A stretch of 64,000 bases of DNA. Origin: Pollenia angustigena. Taxonomy: Eukaryota > Arthropoda > Insecta > Diptera > Polleniidae. The notes under the pieces were generated by a model that saw nothing but the letters and a program-made list of their open reading frames with translations, was not told where the DNA came from and searched no databases. Each line of letters begins with the position of its first letter. The first letter of the stretch is position 1. Below, piece after piece: positions 22,031-34,039 of this stretch. A program made the position numbers and the translations under genes. The stretch lies in the NCBI GenBank assembly GCA_930367215.1, contig OV884056.1:48670308-48734307 (forward strand). Direction: 5' to 3'.

Positions 22031-23930
22031 TAAGCGGTTTTTGCGTAACTGAGCAACAAACTAACATTCATCTAAGCGTTGCAAAATTGTTCCTTGGTAT
22101 AAAAAATCGGCCGTTTTTCTACTTGTTTTTGAGCATTTTTTTTTATTTAAACTTTAAGGTTAAGATTGTAGGGTTCTCGGCATAGACGATATAGGATATA
22201 TTTTAAATACTTTTTTATCGCTGATACTTTTGATCAAAAACTTTAAGCAGTTCTACTGCAAAATAGTATTTTTTGGATTATGAGACAATTGAATTAAGCG
22301 AGCAAAATATTTTCAAGATTTAAGTAATTTATAAGATTTATTCTTGTTGTGTTAGTAATTCAATAAAGAAACAAATGAAAATGAAAATTAAATAACTATT
22401 TTTGGTCAAATAATAAGGAACTCTCACCGCCCGATGAAAAAAAAAACGGAGCTTTCCCAATACCATCGTATGTGGACTACAATAACAGTTGGCAATTTCT
22501 AGACCAGAATGTCTTAAAAATGTACATACCACCAAAATTTCAAATATACATACATAATTACCAAAGAGACGTAATTTAGTTCTCGTGTTACCAAATCTGA
22601 TTTTATAAGAGATCTGTACATTTTAACATATTGGATGCAGCTATACCACCTTAAAGTTTAAATGTTTTTAAATCGTTTACACTCAATTCCTCGAAGGTGG
22701 ACCCTTGTGTACTGTGATCAATTTGAAATTTTCTAATTTTATGTAACAGACCTATCGTATGGGTGCAACAGGAAGAAGCTAGTGCTTTTTCAGACACATA
22801 CGCATATGGCTCTGGGAAATATAAAAAAAAATCATTCTTTATATAACAGTTATGGCTAAAAAATCACTGATGGTTTAAACGCTGGTAAGTGGAACTAAAC
22901 TTGAATCTATATGTAGTTTAAAATCAACAACATAAATCAGTGTCCCATGTATTATATGTGGTTTAAACATAGCATGTGTCAGCACTACAATAAATCTTAT
23001 CAAATTCATATGGTCTGTATTGGTAGTTTAAACACCCAATTTTATGCGTTTAAAGATGGTTTATATCAACGATCATCACGCTATGCCCCCAGGGGCCGAG
23101 CACTTTTCGTGAATTTCACACACACAACACGAAGGTTAACGAAACAATTGTAAAAAGCCATAATTTCATTCAGTTGTATGCTAGCTTTCAAACAAGCAGG
23201 TCGTCGTCGCTTTTGTTGTTAAAAAACAAAAACAAAACACATAGTTAATGTCTCAAACGAGTAAATTTATTTTCCTCTCTTTTCGAGAATTTGTGTTTCA
23301 TTGCACACAATATGCACTCACCACAACATACACATTTTTAACTGTCTCTCTTTGTGATTATCGCTGGATTATATGTTTAGTGATTTATAGATTTGTGGGA
23401 TCAAACACACTCTAATCCAAAAAGAGAGTTAAACTAGCACTGATTTATTGGCCCTTAAAGTACTTAGACCTCAATTTGTTCACTGAACTTGAACTCGCAT
23501 TAAATTTATACGGAATAAAAATATATAGCTTTTCTGCATAAGGAATATTCTTAAAAAAAAAACTCTTTAAGCCACCTTCGCGTGTTTTTGCATACATAAA
23601 AATTAAAAACACTTAAAATATACCAGAGCCAACAAAAAAAAACTATAGATTAAACCCTGCAGAAAGAAATATACTAAAACAAGATATGCACACGTTCACT
23701 TACTTATAATTCTATACGTGCCCAGCGAGCATTTTCAATAGAAAACTAATAAAAATAGCAAAAACCAATCGCTTATACTAACGAATTATTATCGACATAA
23801 TTTCATCGTTTAGGAAAAAATGTGTAGCTATTGAATACTTACAGTAAGCCTCTACTAAGCGTCTACGCTTTTTGGTAGTTTATTATTTATATTCTTCAGT
23901 ATTATCGCTTTTGGTTCTAAAAGGTTCTCT
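22031..23930. other. AT-rich stretch without recognised feature
   Basis: About 1.9 kb. No recognisable coding, TIR pair or RNA gene. GC rises briefly at 23070-23110 (CTATGCCCCCAGGGGCCGAG, a small palindrome). Confidence 0.45.
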
Positions 23931-23933
23931 TTG

Positions 23934-24840
23934 TATACCCTCCACCACAATTAGTTGTGAAGAGGGTATACTAAGTTTGTCATTCCGTGTGAAACTTTTT
24001 TATTATTCATCTTAGACTCCTTGATTAATTCTAAGTCGATTTAGCTATGTCCGTCTGTCTGCCTATATGACTGTCTGTCTGTTGAATACACGCTCACTTT
24101 CGAAAAACTCAAAAGAAATTAACAAACTTGGTGTCAAATTGCTTGAAGTTATCCTAAGGAGTTTGGGATTAAAAGCCAGCAAAATCGATCCAGTAGGAAC
24201 AGAGTTATGAATCAAAATGTAGAACCATCACCTTAAAAAGTTGATAGTTTTGTTACAAAAACTAACATAAATGGTGGAATAATGCACGGAACGATATAAG
24301 ATTTTGCAAAAGTTCGTTTTATTCGATAATTTACCCTAAGCCCCATATAAACACTACGCCCGGAAAAAAGTTTAGTACGCCTAAAACCATAATTAATAAT
24401 TCTATCATAACAAAACTTTGGCGCGTCACACTTTTATAAGACAACAAATGACCCTGTCAAATTTCGTGAAGGTCGGTCCATAATTTACCCTAGGCCCCAT
24501 ATAAACCCTACACCAGGAAAACAGTTTAGTACGCCTAAAACCGTATTGTATAATGCTACCAAAATAAAATTGAATACTTCACCGTTTTATAGAACTAGAA
24601 ATTACACTAATAAATTTCGTGATGATCAGTCCATAATTTACCATAGGCCCCATATACAGCCTACTATAAGGAAAATTAACTTAATGCGCCTAAACCGTAG
24701 CAGATATAGATATTGCGGTAAACTTTCTTCCAGCTTAGCTTCATATGGCCAGAAAAAATGTTATGAATTTTGTGTTATAGGGTCCGTAATTTACCTTCGA
24801 TCCTATATTTAGCAGCTTGACTGTAAACGCTAAAACTAAT
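23934..24840 (+). repeat. Interspersed repeat family X, copy 2 (uninterrupted)
   Basis: Starts TATACCCTCCACCACAATTA, then a CTGTCTGTC-rich stretch (24050-24082), then three tandem units of about 165 bp from 24320, each with CATAATTTACCCTAGGCCCC followed by TATAAACC and TTTAGTACGCCTAAAACC. It corresponds, complemented, to 276-1675 minus the composite insertion. Partial copies: 25390-25560 and 33365-33640. Confidence 0.75.
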
Positions 24841-26080
24841 TTTACCACTTATCAAAGTTTTTCTTGGGATTCAATCAAGGTTTCGTTATAATGTGCTTAA
24901 TTCCCATTTCTTACTTTTGATAAACTGAAGTTTATTGTCGATGGGATAAGCTATTGCTATGCGCATTTCACTGGTTGCTTAGGCAAGAAACGTCAGGAAA
25001 CTTCATCTAAAGATTTTAGAAAAACTAAAGATAGTATACAAATAAAACTGTTAAGCGATTAAGAATTATAATCCCCAGTTTTACTTGTAACAATATCAAA
25101 GCCTAAACAAAAATAACAACAATAAACAGTGAGTTTATCTTTTCTTACAGTCCCGACCACAATTGGTTGATTTTTTGTCAACTCTAAATGTAGTTGTAAG
25201 TGGGTAAAGAAAAAACCAAAATAAAACAAATTTCCTTATTTTATGTTGCCAGTTCAGTTTTATTAACACTGCCACATTCATATTAGTTATCAAAGTTTTT
25301 CTTGGGATTCAAAATTAATAATCAAGGTTTTGTTGTAATGTGCTAAATTCAAATTTCATACTATTGACTATTTTGAAATTTATGTTTTTAATACCAGAAA
25401 TCACTTTGCAGAATTTAAGGATGATTGGTCCATAACTTACCATGGCTCGAATATAAATTCCCCTACTGAAAATCATTTAAGATCGGCTTAAACTGTTGCG
25501 AATCATGATAGTTTACTCAAGATAGTAAAAATGGCTTTAAAAAGTTATAAAGCTTGCGACAAAATGTCGATTGTGGATGTCAAAGATTGTAAATTTTGAG
25601 TGTTATCCTGGCAGAATTAACCTCCGATTAAATATTAAAAAAATCCACAAAGCTTAAAATAAACCAAATAAATACAAAATTTTTAAGTTATTGCCTTTTG
25701 TGCAAATTCAACGTTTTGCAAAAAAAACCCCATATAGAAAAAATTGGATAAAGAAGTAGAAATATGCAAAAACAGAAAACTGAAACTCGTGGAGGTTAAA
25801 AAATGCTTTCCGTAAGCTTTGTGATCAGGTTTATTAAGTCTTTTAGAAATTGAAGGATTAACTTTTGTGTAGTTTTTCTTGTTCCTTAGCGCAAATGATT
25901 ATATTTAGGCTGACTTTCTTCAGCTCAATTGATGCGTTTTCGAACAAAATGTAGTCTTTCATAAAGCAAAATTATGTTTTGCTTCATATTAATTCCTTAA
26001 CGATTAAACTGGATCCGCGCATGAATATATCACAAAGCCCTCATACACACTACTCTCCGGAAATGATTTTTTGTGCCCAT
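24841..26080. other. AT-rich stretch with decayed X-type units
   Basis: ATCAAAGTTTTTCTTGGGAT occurs at 24857 and 25290. An eroded X unit (GATGATTGGTCCATAACTTACC-like) is near 25410. No coding. Confidence 0.4.
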
Positions 26081-26470
26081 AATAAAACCCATTATGTGGG
26101 TAAATATGTATGTGTATATATAAATCGGCTAAGGCAAAACAATTAAGAACACTTTTCTCCTCTGTGTGCCCAGCGACTAGAAAAAAAATACACCGTTTGA
26201 AAGGTATTTACTGGCAGAAGTGCACCATATATATTTTATTAAAATCTGTTCAATATTTTTAGAGTTGCAAGCGTTTAAATTTGATACTAACCCATATGCA
26301 AAACACATACATAAATAAAAATTAGCTTTTTTCCAATTATCAAATAATAAAAAATAGGGTGGTCGATTATTCGACATTTTCAAGAAAACGGTTTTCGAAA
26401 ATTTCTACTATATAAACCGTATATATAAATAGCAACAGGCAAACCAGTTTAGAACGATATCTTTTTTTAT
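26081..26470 (-). repeat. Interspersed repeat Z, copy 2
   Basis: Inverted counterpart of 11810-12135. A short scrap of family M (AACCGGAGGTTGGTACGTCG, 26578) follows downstream. Confidence 0.5.
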
Positions 26471-26974
26471 CAAAGTTATTTTCGGGAATACAAAGTTTAT
26501 TATTAATACGATATCCGTGTGACGTGCTAAATTCCCTTTCTTTGTTTGTCAACCACTCATGTGGAACATAACATATGAACCGGAGGTTGGTACGTCGCCA
26601 AATCCATAACTAAGACGGAAAAAAGGAATGCTCATGTAAATTGATATATATTTAGATATACTATATTATCTTCTTATTAGAAAAAAATGTTTGACCGAAT
26701 TTCGACCATAAGGCAAACACTTGTATAAACTAAATTTGTATTAAACATATTCTATTGCGGCCTAAGTCATCTATCAAATTTACTAAAAATCAGTCCATAT
26801 GTGATCAAATAACAAATTTCTTTTATTTTGCGAGGCACTTGTGGTGCATTCTAAAACGTATTCGCTTATTTATCTCCTTTGCAAATCTGCCACCTTTGAA
26901 GCTCAATTTTTTGTTGGGCAGCTTTCAAACAAATATCAGACGAAAAAAGCTTTAAATGTCTTTACTGTTATAAC

Positions 26975-29158
26975 CAGGGCTGTGGAGTCGTCAAGAAATA
27001 GTTATAACTCCGACTCCGACTCCTTTTGCTGTAATTTTTTAAGTACGACTCCAACTCCGACTCCGACTCCTACTCTAACCTATCATTATTTATGAGACTA
27101 GTTCTTATTTGACTTTAAACTCTTTTAATTTGTTTTTTAATTCAGTACCTTTTAAATGGTTAAATATAGCAAGAAATTTATTCTGTAAAACTTTCAACTC
27201 GATATTTTAATTCTAACGTGCCGCATTGAGCTTTAACATATGAGGAGGAAAGCTCGAAAAACATATAGCGCCCGATTAAATAGACCAACTGAGCTCTACT
27301 TTTTTGATTCTACAGTGTTATGTCATTCTTGACTAATAACTCAACAGTTGAACATTTTAAGCCAACTGTAATATAGAAAAATAATGGATTTAATTTTGGA
27401 ACCACCGAGTTTTGTTACAAACTTTCGAAAGATATGAGTTTTGATTCAAACCGTATGGGATCATTAAACTTTAGTATATTTTAAAAGTTATATTTATTTA
27501 TTAAATATATGCAAACAGTGCTAAAAAATGTAACAATAGTTGTATACGGGAGAGATAAACTACACCAATTCACATCTGTTGGAATTTATAGATGTGTGAA
27601 TTTCCATAAGTTCTATCTAATGCAGCTTTCGAGATAAAAAAAAAAAGTTGAAAACAATACCATGTCCAATTTGCTAAGACGTTAAGGGTACCAAGTGTAC
27701 TAAGTATTGTTTACCACAGAATTTGTAGAGACAAAGAACATCATAAGTTCTTTTTTGTAAATTGTGAAGTGAGGTCTTTTGTTTTTAATATACATAAATT
27801 CAAACACTGATGTTTTGGTCTTGTTTTATTTATTAAGTCAAATATTTAGACCAACTTTGTTAATCATTCTCAGGAAAATTAAACATATTTTTATTAAAAC
27901 ATGCAGATGCGCCTTCAGTTGTTACTTCTACAATTTTTATAACACATTTTGAAGAGAAACGTACCGTAAAAAGTTCTATTATTTCTGGGAAATAGCACAC
28001 CTTTTGTTGTTGGACTTGGTGCTGTTTGTCTCAAGGTAACGAACCTTTTATGATATAATTTTTTAGGGTTATCATTGACATAAAAAAAAATGTAAGGATC
28101 ATTAAAATATTCGGACAAAGGCAAATTTTTAATACAGAAATAGCATCATTTGCGATTTTCAACATGTTTCAAAATGTGGCTTGCAGAGTTAAAAAAAATA
28201 TGAATTTTTAAACAACTGAATTTAAATCTTTTTCTTCAGTGTACTCGCCATTGCTTTTTTCCGTTCCAAGTTCAATATTATTATTGTCAAAGACCGAAAT
28301 TTGAAACTGCAAGTCTTTATTATCTCTCCAATTTTTCCTAAATTGAGTAGATAAAAGAATTCTCACATCATTTTTCAGGTTTACCCCCAGATTGATGGGA
28401 ATTATATTTAGAACAATGTCATGTATTTTTCCGAGCTCCTTTTCTTTTTTTTCTATTATAATTCACCTTGAAGGTTAGAACTTAAAATTTAGTTTACTTA
28501 ATACTTTCACCACAGGAGCTACAGCAGATTTCAAATCATATATAGGAACATGCCTACAAAAATATTTGTTAATATAAAATAAATAAAAAACAACAAATTT
28601 TTAACTTCCTTAATTCGGCTCTATTTCATTAGGGATATCTTGGCGAAATTCAAACAGTGAACCAGCGAGTTTTGTTACAGAAATTTTAGGTTACATAAAC
28701 ACATAGAAAAGGACATGCTTCGATACAATCTATATATTTCTCATAAATTGCTAAATGAACTGTCAAAATATGATGTTATCTCAATTTTTTAATTTTTCTA
28801 ACTCCCCTACTCATATGAAAAGTATACTGGTCATTATCTTCTGACTTCACAAATTCAAAAAGTAGACCCTCTTTTGGCCAATTCCACCAATTTATTTAAA
28901 TATCAATTTATGTTTAAAAATCGTTTTTTTTATGTGGAATAAAAATAAAATTATATGAAAAATTATATTTAAATATTAATTGATATTTTAAAAGAATTGC
29001 TGAAATTGGTCATTAAAATTTTTTTATTTTGAAAAATATTAGAAAAAATGTTAATGCCAAAAAGTCCGAGTCGGAGTCATTAGTGTTTGTGGGTACTTCG
29101 ACTCCGACTCCGACTCCGGTACAAAAACCTCAACTCCGACTCCGACTCCACAGCCCTG
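26975..29158 (-). mobile_element. 2.18-kb hAT-like element with ACTCCG-iterated ends and perfect 8-bp TSD
   Basis: Ends CAGGGCTGTGGAGTCG and the complement CGACTCCACAGCCCTG-like sequence. They are flanked by an exact 8-bp duplication GTTATAAC (26967-26974, 29159-29166). Both subterminal zones have tandem ACTCCG/CGGAGT hexamers (27018-27075, 29066-29148). The 8-bp TSD and CAGGG ends indicate hAT. The interior is AT-rich. Minus-strand frames near 27915-28124 and 28250-28450 stay open but I recognise no transposase domain, so the superfamily rests on the ends alone. Confidence 0.85.
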
Positions 29159-29166
29159 GTTATAAC

Positions 29167-30892
29167 AGGTTCCATATCATGTTTAAATTTTGTAGAAGTG
29201 AGTTCAAAATTGACCATAGCCCTTATATAAGCCCCCTCTCTAAATTGATACCTTGATAAAATTCGGCAAAAAGGACGTTTATATGAATATAAACCATATT
29301 TTATAATTTTGATTTGCCGGGTACACGATTGCCTTATGGCCTCACACAGAGTTCACATTCAAAAAATTTGTCTATTTTTACTGTGGCGTGGTGTATTAAA
29401 TGTTCAGGCTTGACTGAAAATACTTTCTTACTTATTGGTTTCCAAATATTAGAATATCCCATTAATATTCGCAGAAAATTATAAATTTAATTAACTTTGC
29501 CCTGGCACGCACCAGGGATTATATATTATAAATTTTAATGGGGATGGTTTCATATGGGAATTTTTTTAATATTTTCTTTTTTGTTATCGAATTACTGTTA
29601 AAATTATTAAAACTTAAAGAGTTGTGAGTGACGCAAAAGTATATTTAGTTGTTGTAAAATTTTGAAAAATAATACGGATAACTACCAAATGTAACAAGGT
29701 AGTGAAATTTTGGTAGACAACCAAATGTTAAGAGGGTTTTGTCAAAACAAAACAAACATAGATGTTTTTATCTTCTGCACGGCCACCAAATGTGACGTTA
29801 AAGTAACATTTTGGTAGATAATGGAATAAAACTTTACCAAATGCTTAAAATGGTTTTGTTTACAATTTTATTCATTATTTCATTTTCTTTTACCTTCATT
29901 TTTAACATTTTTATTTGTTGAAGCGCATTTTTTCCTTCTCATTTTACCAACAGCCAGCCCATTACTTTATTGATATTTTTGTTGGTATTAACTTAATTCC
30001 AAGTGTAAACTTATTTGAATTAAAATTTGTGTGTGTTCCACGGTGAGTATGAGTTTGTGGTAAATTAACTGCTGTAGGAAAAATACTACCATACATACTG
30101 ACTCACACTTGAGGTAAAATACTTTTAATAAGTTCAATTGAAAAACCTTAAAGGTTTCATCAAACAAAAAAGGTTGAATTTGTCTTCAATATTAATGCAA
30201 ATGAATTACTTTAAATCATAATTTGAAGTAAATTTTTAAACACGAAAATGTTAATAAAAACAAATTTTTATAATACGGATCAATATTTGTTTCATCAATA
30301 ATACAAATGTGATAAGAAAAAAATGTTCTATACCAAAAAAAAAACAAATATTTTGAAGGTAGAAAAGCAAAACCTTGAGTCTTCTATAGAAAAGAAAATC
30401 CTAAAAAAGTTTTGGAACAAAAACTAGAGAGAAAGGTTTTTTTTTTTTTTTTGGTGCGGGTTTTAAAGATGTGGATGAAACTCTGATTTTTCCGTCGAAA
30501 TATGATTTTTTTTCAAAATTTCTTTAAAAACCAACATTTTAAGCAAAACAAAGATGGTCCGTCAAAATTTTGTATACAAACTTGGTAATGGCGACACAAA
30601 TCTGTTTTTAGATTAACCAAGCCTAGTTTAACTGAGATCTCAAAACCCCAGCCTTAACAGTATTCTACAAAAACAAACTACTTCAAAAGATGTTCAAGAA
30701 AAGAAAGTTAAATAAACATTAAAAAAATGTTCCATGGAAATTCAACTATTTACATAGAAAGATTTCCTATAGAAAATCAATAATTTCAAACTTTTTTCCA
30801 TAGAAAAGTACGCATTTCAAAATTTCTCAAAACTTTTATAGAAAATCAAAAATTTTTAAAAGTTTTCTAAAAAACAAACAATCTTTCCAAAA
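29167..30892. other. AT-rich stretch without recognised feature
   Basis: Contains the small palindrome CCCTGGCACGCACCAGGG (29500) and three ACCAAATGT phrases with an opposite ACATTTTGGTAG (29684-29830), possibly a decayed foldback. No gene seen. Confidence 0.4.
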
Positions 30893-30900
30893 GAATAAAA

Positions 30901-32853
30901 CATGATACAAATACACAAGGTAGTTCCACTTCTCTCTCACAATTATTTTTTTGAAGTTTATCGGAATTATTTGAAGTTTGTTTTTTGTAAATATTAAAAA
31001 AATCGTTGCCACATATTAAAAAAGGCAACAAATTCCGTTTGGAAATTATAAGACAAAATGTGTAATTTGCATTAACAGCTTTAATGTGAATTTTTAAGCA
31101 CTTTAATTTGCTTAAGAGCTCAAAATAAAAAACACCGGAATTCACTAATTATATGCATAAATAGGTTTTTTCCCGAAAATTTAAAAAAAAAAAAAAAAAC
31201 ATTTGTATGGTCTATCTTAACTAAAAAGAAATTAAAATTTATAAAACAAGATTCAAGCTACAATTACTTCATCTTTGAACAAATAATTTTAGATTGTTTT
31301 ATGTATTAAAAAAAGATTCTTCCCAAAAATAACCTTTTTATAATATTTGCATTTAATACAACATTTTAATTACATAAAAAATTTTTTCATAAAACTGGGC
31401 TTTTTATATAAAAATCACTATTAATTTGGGCAAAAAATCGTTGCATGGTTTGTTAAGCCCGCATTCAGATAACAAGTTTATAAATTGTTCAAGGCTATCG
31501 TATACCACATCATTTAATAGCTTTATTTCTTCCCAGAGATTTTCAATTGCATGCTGTTCTGCGAGCTACTAAGAAATTAAAAATTAAGCTTAAGCAATCA
31601 AAAAAGTATAGTCGGTTAAGCCCGACCCTCCATCACAGAATAAAAGAACAACTTTTTGCAAGTTAAGTCTATATGGGACCCATGGGCAATCATGGACCCG
31701 GCAGAACAAAATTCGGTTATTCAGTGCCGAATATTATTTAGATTTCTTCATCTATATAGAATTTGCTTTCCTTAAAGTAATTTTAGGAAGATGGTTTATA
31801 CGGCACCTATGGTTAATTTTTGACCCACCTGCACAATATTTTGACATAGTAGCTATTGTAAAACTCATTGTCGACAATTTTAATGTAAATACTTACATTT
31901 ATAAGTAAGTAATGGCATAAAAACAATTTTCGGGATTAGTATTTGTATGGAAGCAATGGTCAAATATGGACCGATTTCAATGCAATTAGGTGAGATGATT
32001 TTAATTGCAATAAAATTTGTTTAAACCAAATTTAATCTTAATAGCAGCATATAAATACATACTTTTTGGGCTCAAAGCCCCAAATCCAGAAAGAAGCTTG
32101 TATGGGAGATACATTAAATTATGGACCGATCAACAGGCGGGTTCCTTGTGCCAATTAGAACCTATGTGTCAAAATTCGTCAAATTATCACTAAAATTGGG
32201 ACCTGTACTTTGCGCATAAGTTTTACATATGCAGCCTGCCAGTCGGCTCAGAAAGTGATACGTAAGGATGGGAGCAACATTTTAAGGAGTTACAAACATG
32301 AGCACAAGTGCATAATACCCTTCTCAATATTGTGTTGTGGGTATAAAAAGGTCCTTCCTTGTGACAATTAGAACTTCCTATAAAAAAATTCATTAAATTA
32401 TCTTCAAAATTGCCTTCTTTTAACGTTTTAAATTTTCGCACACAGTGTGCATGGAAAGCCAGCCGGTTGGACGGACGTACATCGTTAAATCGATTCTGGG
32501 TCTCGAACCAATATTTTTTATGTGTTTGACACAGCTTCACAAACTCTTCCGCATCGAATCAGAAGTACAAAATAACGTTTGATAAATGCTTTTTACTTTT
32601 TTTAAATATATTTTATTTATGTAACTTCTTATTTTCAACATTAGCAAATTTTAAAGCTTTTTAATATTAATTGTTTAATATAAATTTATATATTATTTTT
32701 CCAAACTTCAAATAAAAATCAAAACAAAAACAGAAAAATGGGATAATTTTAATAAACTATGGTAGCACACATTTTCATAATTCCGATAAACGTCAGAACG
32801 TTAAAATGGCGACAAAAAGAGAGAGTGGAACTACCTTCTGTATTTGTATCATG
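30901..32853 (-). mobile_element. P-element-like transposon, non-autonomous or decayed, perfect 8-bp TSD
   Basis: Ends CATGATACAAATACACAAGG and the complement CATGATACAAATACAGAAGG, continuing TAGTTCCACT on both sides: about 37 bp of inverted repeat. It is flanked by an exact 8-bp duplication GAATAAAA (30893-30900, 32854-32861). The Drosophila P element also starts CATGAT, has AAGGTGGTCCC at the same distance and makes 8-bp duplications; by recall about two thirds of the 31 positions agree. A minus-strand frame at about 31397-31562 remains open (LAEQHAIENLWEEIKLLND) but is too short to assign. Repeat Y occupies much of the right half. Confidence 0.72.
31605..32350 (+). repeat. Interspersed repeat Y, inside the P-like element
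   Basis: From GTCGGTTAAGCCCGACCCTC to ATTGTGTTGTGGGTATAAAA, with internal CTGTACTTTGCGCATAAG and a sequence like GGACGGACG further right. It matches 43200-43490 over its second half. Confidence 0.6.
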
Positions 32854-32861
32854 GAATAAAA

Positions 32862-33364
32862 CATTCATTTAGAAAAAAAAATATTTAAAAAATTTTTCTT
32901 TTTTCTTTTCAAATTGAAAAGTTTCAATACAGTCAAAAAAAATAATGCCTTGTATGAAATCGTTATTGATTCCGCACCACGAAATAACGAAATGCGGGTA
33001 ATTAACAAAATAGCTTTTTAAATATACGCAAAAAAATTTGTGTAATTTACGAAATATTTTTGTAAATTGCATTAAAGTTTTTGTATTCGTTTTATGTATG
33101 GGCACATTCACAGGGAACCTCACTTTTTGGCACGTTACACCACCAAGCAATTAAGCTGGTATTTAAGATCCATGTTGTATACATTTTTTTCTCTTTTTCA
33201 CTAAATGTTTAACTAGATGCGCTCTACACCAAAATACAAAACTCTAAACATTATATGCATTTTTCTTTGAGAAATAATTTAAAATGCTTGTTTGCGCAGC
33301 GCGGCAAAAACTAGACTTTTTCGTGGAAATGCGCATATCTGTTTAGCCGTTCTATATGGCTTGA
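32862..33364. other. AT-rich stretch without recognised feature
   Basis: The 93-codon minus-strand frame (32869-33150) is low-complexity at its C-terminus (runs of K and F) and has no recognisable domain; I do not call it a gene. Confidence 0.4.
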
Positions 33365-33640
33365 TATCGTACTACTAAATTTCGTGAAAATCGTTCCATA
33401 ATTTAACATAGGCTCAATATAAGGAAAATCATTTGAATACGCTTAAAACCAGCGCAAATATACATAGATACATACTTATAAGGTAAAATTTGCTCTAATT
33501 TAGCTTCATATGGCCAGGAATAACATCATGATATGTTGTGATAATCTGTCCATAATTAACTAAGGGTTCCATATAAAGTAACCTTCTGAAAAACATTTCA
33601 AAACATATAAAATGTCAAAGCAAATTTTAGAAGTGTATTC
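33365..33640 (+). repeat. Partial copy of repeat family X
   Basis: Contains TCGTGAAAATCGTTCCATAATTTA-like sequence (33382) and TTTAGCTTCATATGGCCAGG (33499), both diagnostic of family X units at 24590-24760. Confidence 0.55.
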
Positions 33641-34039
33641 AAAATATATTTATACCAAGTACGTGCAAGTCTACAACAAATCAACAATAAAAAAAACAAC
33701 ATTCAATTTGTTTCTGTAAAAACATTTGATACTGTCAAACTGCCAAACATGAAGAAAACAAACAAAAATCATGGCGCACTAAAATGTAAGCAAATTTTGA
33801 CACTATCGAAAATAAAACAACTGAACAGCTGATCACTTTCATGTACTTGTAATAAATATACTTTGAATGTATTGAAATTTGTTCTTATTTAGGTTTCTTT
33901 TAAATCAGAAATCACTATACAGAATGTTGTCATGATTGAGCCATAATTTACCATAGGTCCAAAATTCACCCCTCATTTTAGTTCGGATTAACCAGTTACG
34001 AAATATGATATTTTATTCAAATTAAGTCAATAGGTAGTC

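Noticed and set aside
32869..33150. 93-codon minus-strand frame as a gene
   Set aside because: Low-complexity K/F tail, no domain, no splice or start context and AT-rich throughout.
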